64,000 nt of DNA. It comes from Siphonodentalium dalli (taxonomy: Eukaryota; Mollusca; Scaphopoda; Gadilida; Siphonodentaliidae). The DNA is taken from NCBI GenBank assembly GCA_032622095.1, contig CP136064.1, positions 7,745,512 through 7,809,511 of the forward strand. Direction: 5' to 3'. The notes beneath the pieces are model-generated. The model saw only the letters and a list, made by a program, of their open reading frames with translations, was not told the DNA's origin and did not search any database. Shown piece after piece: positions 47,874 to 59,641 of this stretch. Numbering within the stretch: the stretch's first letter is position 1; each line of letters opens with the position of its first letter. The position numbers and the translations under genes were made by a program.

Positions 47874-47945
47874 GGCTCGTTGGTCTAGGGGTATTATTAT
47901 CGCTTTGGGTGCGAGAGGTCCCGGGTTCAAATCCCGGACGAGCCC
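47874..47945 (+). pseudogene. tRNA-Pro(TGG) with two stem-breaking changes, unit 9
   Basis: Third and last copy in this window of the variant described at 44434, with the same linked flanks. Confidence 0.85.
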
Positions 47946-48234
47946 ATCCATCTTTTATGTGACGTGTATGGCAGGGAATTAATCTTATCTCTTATGTCTT
48001 CGCATTTTAACATTGTGCGTGTAAAACAAAATCATATGTTTCAATCTCAACGAAGATTTGCTTTATTCGTCAAGAGCGAAAGAAAAGAAAAATGAAAGAA
48101 TGCAAACAAATCCTTATTTCGTGCAATGTTTGTCGTCCTGTGTTGTAAATTTTCAATTTAGTTCACATTCTTGAGGATATGTGACCGTTTTCAAGCGAAA
48201 ATTCGATACAAAAATTTCGGCCCACCTGACAATT

Positions 48235-48307
48235 TGGAGAATCCGGGCATCGATCCCGGTACCTCTCGCATGCTAAGCGAGCGCTCTACCATATGAGCTA
48301 ATCCCCC
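48235..48307 (-). tRNA. tRNA-Ala(AGC): tRNA-Ala(AGC), unit 9
   Basis: Canonical; partner of 47874. Confidence 0.97.
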
Positions 48308-48561
48308 TGTCGATACGCATCGATGTAATTAACATTTTGTGCTGGAGTCGTAATAACCACGGAGTCGTCTTAACTTATCTATGCTGCGCCATGGAAATAA
48401 GTTTAACTCTTATTTATCTGAATCATGCAATATTTCGGAGGCACATTGTCGACTGGCTCGTTGGTCTAGGGTACGATTCTCGATTAGGTCCCCCCACTAT
48501 GGTTGAAAACAGCATAACAAAAGTTACATGCGGTCAATATCTTCATGCTCTCTTTTCAGAT

Positions 48562-48633
48562 GGCTCGTTGGTCTAGGGGTATGATTCTCGCTTTGGGTGC
48601 GAGAGGTCCCGGGTTCAAATCCCGGACGAGCCC
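48562..48633 (+). tRNA. tRNA-Pro(TGG): tRNA-Pro(TGG), unit 10
   Basis: Canonical; first of the long homogeneous run. Partner at 48923. Confidence 0.97.
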
Positions 48634-48922
48634 ATCCAACTTTTATGTGACGTGTATGGCAGGGAATTAATCTTATCTCTTATGTCTTCGCATTTTAACA
48701 TTGTGCGTGTAAAACAAAATCATATGTTTCAATCTCAACGAAGATTTGCTTTATTCGTCAAGAGCGAAAGAAAAGAAAAATGAAAGAATGCAAACAAATC
48801 CTTATTTCGTGCAATGTTTGTCGTCCTGTGTTGTAAATTTTCAATTTAGTTCACATTCTTGAGGATATGTGACCGTTTTCAAGCGAAAATTCGATACAAA
48901 AATTTCGGCCCACCTGACAATT

Positions 48923-48995
48923 TGGAGAATCCGGGCATCGATCCCGGTACCTCTCGCATGCTAAGCGAGCGCTCTACCATATGAGCTAATCCCCC
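48923..48995 (-). tRNA. tRNA-Ala(AGC): tRNA-Ala(AGC), unit 10
   Basis: Canonical; partner of 48562. Confidence 0.97.
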
Positions 48996-49249
48996 TGTCG
49001 ATACGCATCGATGTAATTAACATTTTGTGCTGGAGTCGTAATAACCACGGAGTCGTCTTAACTTATCTATGCTGCGCCATGGAAATAAGTTTAACTCTTA
49101 TTTATCTGAATCATGCAATATTTCGGAGGCACATTGTCGACTGGCTCGTTGGTCTAGGGTACGATTCTCGATTAGGTCCCCCCACTATGGTTGAAAACAG
49201 CATAACAAAAGTTACATGCGGTCAATATCTTCATGCTCTCTTTTCAGAT

Positions 49250-49321
49250 GGCTCGTTGGTCTAGGGGTATGATTCTCGCTTTGGGTGCGAGAGGTCCCGG
49301 GTTCAAATCCCGGACGAGCCC
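49250..49321 (+). tRNA. tRNA-Pro(TGG): tRNA-Pro(TGG), unit 11
   Basis: Canonical; partner at 49611. Confidence 0.97.
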
Positions 49322-49610
49322 ATCCAACTTTTATGTGACGTGTATGGCAGGGAATTAATCTTATCTCTTATGTCTTCGCATTTTAACATTGTGCGTGTAA
49401 AACAAAATCATATGTTTCAATCTCAACGAAGATTTGCTTTATTCGTCAAGAGCGAAAGAAAAGAAAAATGAAAGAATGCAAACAAATCCTTATTTCGTGC
49501 AATGTTTGTCGTCCTGTGTTGTAAATTTTCAATTTAGTTCACATTCTTGAGGATATGTGACCGTTTTCAAGCGAAAATTCGATACAAAAATTTCGGCCCA
49601 CCTGACAATT

Positions 49611-49683
49611 TGGAGAATCCGGGCATCGATCCCGGTACCTCTCGCATGCTAAGCGAGCGCTCTACCATATGAGCTAATCCCCC
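49611..49683 (-). tRNA. tRNA-Ala(AGC): tRNA-Ala(AGC), unit 11
   Basis: Canonical; partner of 49250. Confidence 0.97.
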
Positions 49684-49937
49684 TGTCGATACGCATCGAT
49701 GTAATTAACATTTTGTGCTGGAGTCGTAATAACCACGGAGTCGTCTTAACTTATCTATGCTGCGCCATGGAAATAAGTTTAACTCTTATTTATCTGAATC
49801 ATGCAATATTTCGGAGGCACATTGTCGACTGGCTCGTTGGTCTAGGGTACGATTCTCGATTAGGTCCCCCCACTATGGTTGAAAACAGCATAACAAAAGT
49901 TACATGCGGTCAATATCTTCATGCTCTCTTTTCAGAT

Positions 49938-50009
49938 GGCTCGTTGGTCTAGGGGTATGATTCTCGCTTTGGGTGCGAGAGGTCCCGGGTTCAAATCCCG
50001 GACGAGCCC
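49938..50009 (+). tRNA. tRNA-Pro(TGG): tRNA-Pro(TGG), unit 12
   Basis: Canonical; partner at 50299. Confidence 0.97.
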
Positions 50010-50298
50010 ATCCAACTTTTATGTGACGTGTATGGCAGGGAATTAATCTTATCTCTTATGTCTTCGCATTTTAACATTGTGCGTGTAAAACAAAATCATA
50101 TGTTTCAATCTCAACGAAGATTTGCTTTATTCGTCAAGAGCGAAAGAAAAGAAAAATGAAAGAATGCAAACAAATCCTTATTTCGTGCAATGTTTGTCGT
50201 CCTGTGTTGTAAATTTTCAATTTAGTTCACATTCTTGAGGATATGTGACCGTTTTCAAGCGAAAATTCGATACAAAAATTTCGGCCCACCTGACAATT

Positions 50299-50371
50299 TG
50301 GAGAATCCGGGCATCGATCCCGGTACCTCTCGCATGCTAAGCGAGCGCTCTACCATATGAGCTAATCCCCC
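50299..50371 (-). tRNA. tRNA-Ala(AGC): tRNA-Ala(AGC), unit 12
   Basis: Canonical; partner of 49938. Confidence 0.97.
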
Positions 50372-50625
50372 TGTCGATACGCATCGATGTAATTAACATT
50401 TTGTGCTGGAGTCGTAATAACCACGGAGTCGTCTTAACTTATCTATGCTGCGCCATGGAAATAAGTTTAACTCTTATTTATCTGAATCATGCAATATTTC
50501 GGAGGCACATTGTCGACTGGCTCGTTGGTCTAGGGTACGATTCTCGATTAGGTCCCCCCACTATGGTTGAAAACAGCATAACAAAAGTTACATGCGGTCA
50601 ATATCTTCATGCTCTCTTTTCAGAT

Positions 50626-50697
50626 GGCTCGTTGGTCTAGGGGTATGATTCTCGCTTTGGGTGCGAGAGGTCCCGGGTTCAAATCCCGGACGAGCCC
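50626..50697 (+). tRNA. tRNA-Pro(TGG): tRNA-Pro(TGG), unit 13
   Basis: Canonical; partner at 50987. Confidence 0.97.
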
Positions 50698-50986
50698 ATC
50701 CAACTTTTATGTGACGTGTATGGCAGGGAATTAATCTTATCTCTTATGTCTTCGCATTTTAACATTGTGCGTGTAAAACAAAATCATATGTTTCAATCTC
50801 AACGAAGATTTGCTTTATTCGTCAAGAGCGAAAGAAAAGAAAAATGAAAGAATGCAAACAAATCCTTATTTCGTGCAATGTTTGTCGTCCTGTGTTGTAA
50901 ATTTTCAATTTAGTTCACATTCTTGAGGATATGTGACCGTTTTCAAGCGAAAATTCGATACAAAAATTTCGGCCCACCTGACAATT

Positions 50987-51059
50987 TGGAGAATCCGGGC
51001 ATCGATCCCGGTACCTCTCGCATGCTAAGCGAGCGCTCTACCATATGAGCTAATCCCCC
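50987..51059 (-). tRNA. tRNA-Ala(AGC): tRNA-Ala(AGC), unit 13
   Basis: Canonical; partner of 50626. Confidence 0.97.
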
Positions 51060-51313
51060 TGTCGATACGCATCGATGTAATTAACATTTTGTGCTGGAGT
51101 CGTAATAACCACAGAGTCGTCTTAACTTATCTATGCTGCGCCATGGAAATAAGTTTAACTCTTATTTATCTGAATCATGCAATATTTCGGAGGCACATTG
51201 TCGACTGGCTCGTTGGTCTAGGGTACGATTCTCGATTAGGTCCCCCCACTATGGTTGAAAACAGCATAACAAAAGTTACATGCGGTCAATATCTTCATGC
51301 TCTCTTTTCAGAT

Positions 51314-51385
51314 GGCTCGTTGGTCTAGGGGTATGATTCTCGCTTTGGGTGCGAGAGGTCCCGGGTTCAAATCCCGGACGAGCCC
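51314..51385 (+). tRNA. tRNA-Pro(TGG): tRNA-Pro(TGG), unit 14
   Basis: Canonical. The upstream spacer has CCACAGAG in place of CCACGGAG. Confidence 0.97.
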
Positions 51386-51674
51386 ATCCAACTTTTATGT
51401 GACGTGTATGGCAGGGAATTAATCTTATCTCTTATGTCTTCGCATTTTAACATTGTGCGTGTAAAACAAAATCATATGTTTCAATCTCAACGAAGATTTG
51501 CTTTATTCGTCAAGAGCGAAAGAAAAGAAAAATGAAAGAATGCAAACAAATCCTTATTTCGTGCAATGTTTGTCGTCCTGTGTTGTAAATTTTCAATTTA
51601 GTTCACATTCTTGAGGATATGTGACCGTTTTCAAGCGAAAATTCGATACAAAAATTTCGGCCCACCTGACAATT

Positions 51675-51747
51675 TGGAGAATCCGGGCATCGATCCCGGT
51701 ACCTCTCGCATGCTAAGCGAGCGCTCTACCATATGAGCTAATCCCCC
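51675..51747 (-). tRNA. tRNA-Ala(AGC): tRNA-Ala(AGC), unit 14
   Basis: Canonical; partner of 51314. Confidence 0.97.
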
Positions 51748-52001
51748 TGTCGATACGCATCGATGTAATTAACATTTTGTGCTGGAGTCGTAATAACCAC
51801 GGAGTCGTCTTAACTTATCTATGCTGCGCCATGGAAATAAGTTTAACTCTTATTTATCTGAATCATGCAATATTTCGGAGGCACATTGTCGACTGGCTCG
51901 TTGGTCTAGGGTACGATTCTCGATTAGGTCCCCCCACTATGGTTGAAAACAGCATAACAAAAGTTACATGCGGTCAATATCTTCATGCTCTCTTTTCAGA
52001 T

Positions 52002-52073
52002 GGCTCGTTGGTCTAGGGGTATGATTCTCGCTTTGGGTGCGAGAGGTCCCGGGTTCAAATCCCGGACGAGCCC
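52002..52073 (+). tRNA. tRNA-Pro(TGG): tRNA-Pro(TGG), unit 15
   Basis: Canonical; partner at 52363. Confidence 0.97.
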
Positions 52074-52362
52074 ATCCAACTTTTATGTGACGTGTATGGC
52101 AGGGAATTAATCTTATCTCTTATGTCTTCGCATTTTAACATTGTGCGTGTAAAACAAAATCATATGTTTCAATCTCAACGAAGATTTGCTTTATTCGTCA
52201 AGAGCGAAAGAAAAGAAAAATGAAAGAATGCAAACAAATCCTTATTTCGTGCAATGTTTGTCGTCCTGTGTTGTAAATTTTCAATTTAGTTCACATTCTT
52301 GAGGATATGTGACCGTTTTCAAGCGAAAATTCGATACAAAAATTTCGGCCCACCTGACAATT

Positions 52363-52435
52363 TGGAGAATCCGGGCATCGATCCCGGTACCTCTCGCATG
52401 CTAAGCGAGCGCTCTACCATATGAGCTAATCCCCC
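52363..52435 (-). tRNA. tRNA-Ala(AGC): tRNA-Ala(AGC), unit 15
   Basis: Canonical; partner of 52002. Confidence 0.97.
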
Positions 52436-52689
52436 TGTCGATACGCATCGATGTAATTAACATTTTGTGCTGGAGTCGTAATAACCACAGAGTCGTCTTA
52501 ACTTATCTATGCTGCGCCATGGAAATAAGTTTAACTCTTATTTATCTGAATCATGCAATATTTCGGAGGCACATTGTCGACTGGCTCGTTGGTCTAGGGT
52601 ACGATTCTCGATTAGGTCCCCCCACTATGGTTGAAAACAGCATAACAAAAGTTACATGCGGTCAATATCTTCATGCTCTCTTTTCAGAT

Positions 52690-52761
52690 GGCTCGTTGGT
52701 CTAGGGGTATGATTCTCGCTTTGGGTGCGAGAGGTCCCGGGTTCAAATCCCGGACGAGCCC
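52690..52761 (+). tRNA. tRNA-Pro(TGG): tRNA-Pro(TGG), unit 16
   Basis: Canonical; CCACAGAG spacer state. Confidence 0.97.
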
Positions 52762-53050
52762 ATCCAACTTTTATGTGACGTGTATGGCAGGGAATTAATC
52801 TTATCTCTTATGTCTTCGCATTTTAACATTGTGCGTGTAAAACAAAATCATATGTTTCAATCTCAACGAAGATTTGCTTTATTCGTCAAGAGCGAAAGAA
52901 AAGAAAAATGAAAGAATGCAAACAAATCCTTATTTCGTGCAATGTTTGTCGTCCTGTGTTGTAAATTTTCAATTTAGTTCACATTCTTGAGGATATGTGA
53001 CCGTTTTCAAGCGAAAATTCGATACAAAAATTTCGGCCCACCTGACAATT

Positions 53051-53123
53051 TGGAGAATCCGGGCATCGATCCCGGTACCTCTCGCATGCTAAGCGAGCGC
53101 TCTACCATATGAGCTAATCCCCC
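53051..53123 (-). tRNA. tRNA-Ala(AGC): tRNA-Ala(AGC), unit 16
   Basis: Canonical; partner of 52690. Confidence 0.97.
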
Positions 53124-53377
53124 TGTCGATACGCATCGATGTAATTAACATTTTGTGCTGGAGTCGTAATAACCACGGAGTCGTCTTAACTTATCTATGC
53201 TGCGCCATGGAAATAAGTTTAACTCTTATTTATCTGAATCATGCAATATTTCGGAGGCACATTGTCGACTGGCTCGTTGGTCTAGGGTACGATTCTCGAT
53301 TAGGTCCCCCCACTATGGTTGAAAACAGCATAACAAAAGTTACATGCGGTCAATATCTTCATGCTCTCTTTTCAGAT

Positions 53378-53449
53378 GGCTCGTTGGTCTAGGGGTATGA
53401 TTCTCGCTTTGGGTGCGAGAGGTCCCGGGTTCAAATCCCGGACGAGCCC
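53378..53449 (+). tRNA. tRNA-Pro(TGG): tRNA-Pro(TGG), unit 17
   Basis: Canonical; partner at 53739. Confidence 0.97.
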
Positions 53450-53738
53450 ATCCAACTTTTATGTGACGTGTATGGCAGGGAATTAATCTTATCTCTTATG
53501 TCTTCGCATTTTAACATTGTGCGTGTAAAACAAAATCATATGTTTCAATCTCAACGAAGATTTGCTTTATTCGTCAAGAGCGAAAGAAAAGAAAAATGAA
53601 AGAATGCAAACAAATCCTTATTTCGTGCAATGTTTGTCGTCCTGTGTTGTAAATTTTCAATTTAGTTCACATTCTTGAGGATATGTGACCGTTTTCAAGC
53701 GAAAATTCGATACAAAAATTTCGGCCCACCTGACAATT

Positions 53739-53811
53739 TGGAGAATCCGGGCATCGATCCCGGTACCTCTCGCATGCTAAGCGAGCGCTCTACCATATGA
53801 GCTAATCCCCC
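53739..53811 (-). tRNA. tRNA-Ala(AGC): tRNA-Ala(AGC), unit 17
   Basis: Canonical; partner of 53378. Confidence 0.97.
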
Positions 53812-54065
53812 TGTCGATACGCATCGATGTAATTAACATTTTGTGCTGGAGTCGTAATAACCACGGAGTCGTCTTAACTTATCTATGCTGCGCCATGGAA
53901 ATAAGTTTAACTCTTATTTATCTGAATCATGCAATATTTCGGAGGCACATTGTCGACTGGCTCGTTGGTCTAGGGTACGATTCTCGATTAGGTCCCCCCA
54001 CTATGGTTGAAAACAGCATAACAAAAGTTACATGCGGTCAATATCTTCATGCTCTCTTTTCAGAT

Positions 54066-54137
54066 GGCTCGTTGGTCTAGGGGTATGATTCTCGCTTTGG
54101 GTGCGAGAGGTCCCGGGTTCAAATCCCGGACGAGCCC
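54066..54137 (+). tRNA. tRNA-Pro(TGG): tRNA-Pro(TGG), unit 18
   Basis: Canonical; partner at 54427. Confidence 0.97.
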
Positions 54138-54426
54138 ATCCAACTTTTATGTGACGTGTATGGCAGGGAATTAATCTTATCTCTTATGTCTTCGCATTTT
54201 AACATTGTGCGTGTAAAACAAAATCATATGTTTCAATCTCAACGAAGATTTGCTTTATTCGTCAAGAGCGAAAGAAAAGAAAAATGAAAGAATGCAAACA
54301 AATCCTTATTTCGTGCAATGTTTGTCGTCCTGTGTTGTAAATTTTCAATTTAGTTCACATTCTTGAGGATATGTGACCGTTTTCAAGCGAAAATTCGATA
54401 CAAAAATTTCGGCCCACCTGACAATT

Positions 54427-54499
54427 TGGAGAATCCGGGCATCGATCCCGGTACCTCTCGCATGCTAAGCGAGCGCTCTACCATATGAGCTAATCCCCC
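54427..54499 (-). tRNA. tRNA-Ala(AGC): tRNA-Ala(AGC), unit 18
   Basis: Canonical; partner of 54066. Confidence 0.97.
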
Positions 54500-54753
54500 T
54501 GTCGATACGCATCGATGTAATTAACATTTTGTGCTGGAGTCGTAATAACCACGGAGTCGTCTTAACTTATCTATGCTGCGCCATGGAAATAAGTTTAACT
54601 CTTATTTATCTGAATCATGCAATATTTCGGAGGCACATTGTCGACTGGCTCGTTGGTCTAGGGTACGATTCTCGATTAGGTCCCCCCACTATGGTTGAAA
54701 ACAGCATAACAAAAGTTACATGCGGTCAATATCTTCATGCTCTCTTTTCAGAT

Positions 54754-54825
54754 GGCTCGTTGGTCTAGGGGTATGATTCTCGCTTTGGGTGCGAGAGGTC
54801 CCGGGTTCAAATCCCGGACGAGCCC
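54754..54825 (+). tRNA. tRNA-Pro(TGG): tRNA-Pro(TGG), unit 19
   Basis: Canonical; partner at 55115. Confidence 0.97.
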
Positions 54826-55114
54826 ATCCAACTTTTATGTGACGTGTATGGCAGGGAATTAATCTTATCTCTTATGTCTTCGCATTTTAACATTGTGCGT
54901 GTAAAACAAAATCATATGTTTCAATCTCAACGAAGATTTGCTTTATTCGTCAAGAGCGAAAGAAAAGAAAAATGAAAGAATGCAAACAAATCCTTATTTC
55001 GTGCAATGTTTGTCGTCCTGTGTTGTAAATTTTCAATTTAGTTCACATTCTTGAGGATATGTGACCGTTTTCAAGCGAAAATTCGATACAAAAATTTCGG
55101 CCCACCTGACAATT

Positions 55115-55187
55115 TGGAGAATCCGGGCATCGATCCCGGTACCTCTCGCATGCTAAGCGAGCGCTCTACCATATGAGCTAATCCCCC
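55115..55187 (-). tRNA. tRNA-Ala(AGC): tRNA-Ala(AGC), unit 19
   Basis: Canonical; partner of 54754. Confidence 0.97.
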
Positions 55188-55441
55188 TGTCGATACGCAT
55201 CGATGTAATTAACATTTTGTGCTGGAGTCGTAATAACCACGGAGTCGTCTTAACTTATCTATGCTGCGCCATGGAAATAAGTTTAACTCTTATTTATCTG
55301 AATCATGCAATATTTCGGAGGCACATTGTCGACTGGCTCGTTGGTCTAGGGTACGATTCTCGATTAGGTCCCCCCACTATGGTTGAAAACAGCATAACAA
55401 AAGTTACATGCGGTCAATATCTTCATGCTCTCTTTTCAGAT

Positions 55442-55513
55442 GGCTCGTTGGTCTAGGGGTATGATTCTCGCTTTGGGTGCGAGAGGTCCCGGGTTCAAAT
55501 CCCGGACGAGCCC
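55442..55513 (+). tRNA. tRNA-Pro(TGG): tRNA-Pro(TGG), unit 20
   Basis: Canonical; partner at 55803. Confidence 0.97.
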
Positions 55514-55802
55514 ATCCAACTTTTATGTGACGTGTATGGCAGGGAATTAATCTTATCTCTTATGTCTTCGCATTTTAACATTGTGCGTGTAAAACAAAAT
55601 CATATGTTTCAATCTCAACGAAGATTTGCTTTATTCGTCAAGAGCGAAAGAAAAGAAAAATGAAAGAATGCAAACAAATCCTTATTTCGTGCAATGTTTG
55701 TCGTCCTGTGTTGTAAATTTTCAATTTAGTTCACATTCTTGAGGATATGTGACCGTTTTCAAGCGAAAATTCGATACAAAAATTTCGGCCCACCTGACAA
55801 TT

Positions 55803-55875
55803 TGGAGAATCCGGGCATCGATCCCGGTACCTCTCGCATGCTAAGCGAGCGCTCTACCATATGAGCTAATCCCCC
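55803..55875 (-). tRNA. tRNA-Ala(AGC): tRNA-Ala(AGC), unit 20
   Basis: Canonical; partner of 55442. Confidence 0.97.
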
Positions 55876-56129
55876 TGTCGATACGCATCGATGTAATTAA
55901 CATTTTGTGCTGGAGTCGTAATAACCACGGAGTCGTCTTAACTTATCTATGCTGCGCCATGGAAATAAGTTTAACTCTTATTTATCTGAATCATGCAATA
56001 TTTCGGAGGCACATTGTCGACTGGCTCGTTGGTCTAGGGTACGATTCTCGATTAGGTCCCCCCACTATGGTTGAAAACAGCATAACAAAAGTTACATGCG
56101 GTCAATATCTTCATGCTCTCTTTTCAGAT

Positions 56130-56201
56130 GGCTCGTTGGTCTAGGGGTATGATTCTCGCTTTGGGTGCGAGAGGTCCCGGGTTCAAATCCCGGACGAGCC
56201 C
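56130..56201 (+). tRNA. tRNA-Pro(TGG): tRNA-Pro(TGG), unit 21
   Basis: Canonical; partner at 56491. Confidence 0.97.
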
Positions 56202-56490
56202 ATCCAACTTTTATGTGACGTGTATGGCAGGGAATTAATCTTATCTCTTATGTCTTCGCATTTTAACATTGTGCGTGTAAAACAAAATCATATGTTTCAA
56301 TCTCAACGAAGATTTGCTTTATTCGTCAAGAGCGAAAGAAAAGAAAAATGAAAGAATGCAAACAAATCCTTATTTCGTGCAATGTTTGTCGTCCTGTGTT
56401 GTAAATTTTCAATTTAGTTCACATTCTTGAGGATATGTGACCGTTTTCAAGCGAAAATTCGATACAAAAATTTCGGCCCACCTGACAATT

Positions 56491-56563
56491 TGGAGAATCC
56501 GGGCATCGATCCCGGTACCTCTCGCATGCTAAGCGAGCGCTCTACCATATGAGCTAATCCCCC
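56491..56563 (-). tRNA. tRNA-Ala(AGC): tRNA-Ala(AGC), unit 21
   Basis: Canonical; partner of 56130. Confidence 0.97.
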
Positions 56564-56817
56564 TGTCGATACGCATCGATGTAATTAACATTTTGTGCTG
56601 GAGTCGTAATAACCACAGAGTCGTCTTAACTTATCTATGCTGCGCCATGGAAATAAGTTTAACTCTTATTTATCTGAATCATGCAATATTTCGGAGGCAC
56701 ATTGTCGACTGGCTCGTTGGTCTAGGGTACGATTCTCGATTAGGTCCCCCCACTATGGTTGAAAACAGCATAACAAAAGTTACATGCGGTCAATATCTTC
56801 ATGCTCTCTTTTCAGAT

Positions 56818-56889
56818 GGCTCGTTGGTCTAGGGGTATGATTCTCGCTTTGGGTGCGAGAGGTCCCGGGTTCAAATCCCGGACGAGCCC
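56818..56889 (+). tRNA. tRNA-Pro(TGG): tRNA-Pro(TGG), unit 22
   Basis: Canonical. The unit has CCACAGAG upstream and TTCGCGTTTT (not TTCGCATTTT) downstream. Confidence 0.97.
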
Positions 56890-57178
56890 ATCCAACTTTT
56901 ATGTGACGTGTATGGCAGGGAATTAATCTTATCTCTTATGTCTTCGCGTTTTAACATTGTGCGTGTAAAACAAAATCATATGTTTCAATCTCAACGAAGA
57001 TTTGCTTTATTCGTCAAGAGCGAAAGAAAAGAAAAATGAAAGAATGCAAACAAATCCTTATTTCGTGCAATGTTTGTCGTCCTGTGTTGTAAATTTTCAA
57101 TTTAGTTCACATTCTTGAGGATATGTGACCGTTTTCAAGCGAAAATTCGATACAAAAATTTCGGCCCACCTGACAATT

Positions 57179-57251
57179 TGGAGAATCCGGGCATCGATCC
57201 CGGTACCTCTCGCATGCTAAGCGAGCGCTCTACCATATGAGCTAATCCCCC
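57179..57251 (-). tRNA. tRNA-Ala(AGC): tRNA-Ala(AGC), unit 22
   Basis: Canonical; partner of 56818. Confidence 0.97.
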
Positions 57252-57505
57252 TGTCGATACGCATCGATGTAATTAACATTTTGTGCTGGAGTCGTAATAA
57301 CCACGGAGTCGTCTTAACTTATCTATGCTGCGCCATGGAAATAAGTTTAACTCTTATTTATCTGAATCATGCAATATTTCGGAGGCACATTGTCGACTGG
57401 CTCGTTGGTCTAGGGTACGATTCTCGATTAGGTCCCCCCACTATGGTTGAAAACAGCATAACAAAAGTTACATGCGGTCAATATCTTCATGCTCTCTTTT
57501 CAGAT

Positions 57506-57577
57506 GGCTCGTTGGTCTAGGGGTATGATTCTCGCTTTGGGTGCGAGAGGTCCCGGGTTCAAATCCCGGACGAGCCC
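57506..57577 (+). tRNA. tRNA-Pro(TGG): tRNA-Pro(TGG), unit 23
   Basis: Canonical; partner at 57867. Confidence 0.97.
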
Positions 57578-57866
57578 ATCCAACTTTTATGTGACGTGTA
57601 TGGCAGGGAATTAATCTTATCTCTTATGTCTTCGCATTTTAACATTGTGCGTGTAAAACAAAATCATATGTTTCAATCTCAACGAAGATTTGCTTTATTC
57701 GTCAAGAGCGAAAGAAAAGAAAAATGAAAGAATGCAAACAAATCCTTATTTCGTGCAATGTTTGTCGTCCTGTGTTGTAAATTTTCAATTTAGTTCACAT
57801 TCTTGAGGATATGTGACCGTTTTCAAGCGAAAATTCGATACAAAAATTTCGGCCCACCTGACAATT

Positions 57867-57939
57867 TGGAGAATCCGGGCATCGATCCCGGTACCTCTCG
57901 CATGCTAAGCGAGCGCTCTACCATATGAGCTAATCCCCC
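57867..57939 (-). tRNA. tRNA-Ala(AGC): tRNA-Ala(AGC), unit 23
   Basis: Canonical; partner of 57506. Confidence 0.97.
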
Positions 57940-58193
57940 TGTCGATACGCATCGATGTAATTAACATTTTGTGCTGGAGTCGTAATAACCACAGAGTCGT
58001 CTTAACTTATCTATGCTGCGCCATGGAAATAAGTTTAACTCTTATTTATCTGAATCATGCAATATTTCGGAGGCACATTGTCGACTGGCTCGTTGGTCTA
58101 GGGTACGATTCTCGATTAGGTCCCCCCACTATGGTTGAAAACAGCATAACAAAAGTTACATGCGGTCAATATCTTCATGCTCTCTTTTCAGAT

Positions 58194-58265
58194 GGCTCGT
58201 TGGTCTAGGGGTATGATTCTCGCTTTGGGTGCGAGAGGTCCCGGGTTCAAATCCCGGACGAGCCC
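58194..58265 (+). tRNA. tRNA-Pro(TGG): tRNA-Pro(TGG), unit 24
   Basis: Canonical; CCACAGAG spacer state. Confidence 0.97.
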
Positions 58266-58554
58266 ATCCAACTTTTATGTGACGTGTATGGCAGGGAATT
58301 AATCTTATCTCTTATGTCTTCGCATTTTAACATTGTGCGTGTAAAACAAAATCATATGTTTCAATCTCAACGAAGATTTGCTTTATTCGTCAAGAGCGAA
58401 AGAAAAGAAAAATGAAAGAATGCAAACAAATCCTTATTTCGTGCAATGTTTGTCGTCCTGTGTTGTAAATTTTCAATTTAGTTCACATTCTTGAGGATAT
58501 GTGACCGTTTTCAAGCGAAAATTCGATACAAAAATTTCGGCCCACCTGACAATT

Positions 58555-58627
58555 TGGAGAATCCGGGCATCGATCCCGGTACCTCTCGCATGCTAAGCGA
58601 GCGCTCTACCATATGAGCTAATCCCCC
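58555..58627 (-). tRNA. tRNA-Ala(AGC): tRNA-Ala(AGC), unit 24
   Basis: Canonical; partner of 58194. Confidence 0.97.
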
Positions 58628-58881
58628 TGTCGATACGCATCGATGTAATTAACATTTTGTGCTGGAGTCGTAATAACCACAGAGTCGTCTTAACTTATCT
58701 ATGCTGCGCCATGGAAATAAGTTTAACTCTTATTTATCTGAATCATGCAATATTTCGGAGGCACATTGTCGACTGGCTCGTTGGTCTAGGGTACGATTCT
58801 CGATTAGGTCCCCCCACTATGGTTGAAAACAGCATAACAAAAGTTACATGCGGTCAATATCTTCATGCTCTCTTTTCAGAT

Positions 58882-58953
58882 GGCTCGTTGGTCTAGGGGT
58901 ATGATTCTCGCTTTGGGTGCGAGAGGTCCCGGGTTCAAATCCCGGACGAGCCC
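58882..58953 (+). tRNA. tRNA-Pro(TGG): tRNA-Pro(TGG), unit 25
   Basis: Canonical; CCACAGAG and TTCGCGTTTT states together, as in unit 22. Confidence 0.97.
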
Positions 58954-59242
58954 ATCCAACTTTTATGTGACGTGTATGGCAGGGAATTAATCTTATCTCT
59001 TATGTCTTCGCGTTTTAACATTGTGCGTGTAAAACAAAATCATATGTTTCAATCTCAACGAAGATTTGCTTTATTCGTCAAGAGCGAAAGAAAAGAAAAA
59101 TGAAAGAATGCAAACAAATCCTTATTTCGTGCAATGTTTGTCGTCCTGTGTTGTAAATTTTCAATTTAGTTCACATTCTTGAGGATATGTGACCGTTTTC
59201 AAGCGAAAATTCGATACAAAAATTTCGGCCCACCTGACAATT

Positions 59243-59315
59243 TGGAGAATCCGGGCATCGATCCCGGTACCTCTCGCATGCTAAGCGAGCGCTCTACCAT
59301 ATGAGCTAATCCCCC
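59243..59315 (-). tRNA. tRNA-Ala(AGC): tRNA-Ala(AGC), unit 25
   Basis: Canonical; partner of 58882. Confidence 0.97.
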
Positions 59316-59569
59316 TGTCGATACGCATCGATGTAATTAACATTTTGTGCTGGAGTCGTAATAACCACGGAGTCGTCTTAACTTATCTATGCTGCGCCAT
59401 GGAAATAAGTTTAACTCTTATTTATCTGAATCATGCAATATTTCGGAGGCACATTGTCGACTGGCTCGTTGGTCTAGGGTACGATTCTCGATTAGGTCCC
59501 CCCACTATGGTTGAAAACAGCATAACAAAAGTTACATGCGGTCAATATCTTCATGCTCTCTTTTCAGAT

Positions 59570-59641
59570 GGCTCGTTGGTCTAGGGGTATGATTCTCGCT
59601 TTGGGTGCGAGAGGTCCCGGGTTCAAATCCCGGACGAGCCC
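59570..59641 (+). tRNA. tRNA-Pro(TGG): tRNA-Pro(TGG), unit 26
   Basis: Canonical; TTCGCGTTTT state without CCACAGAG. Confidence 0.97.
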
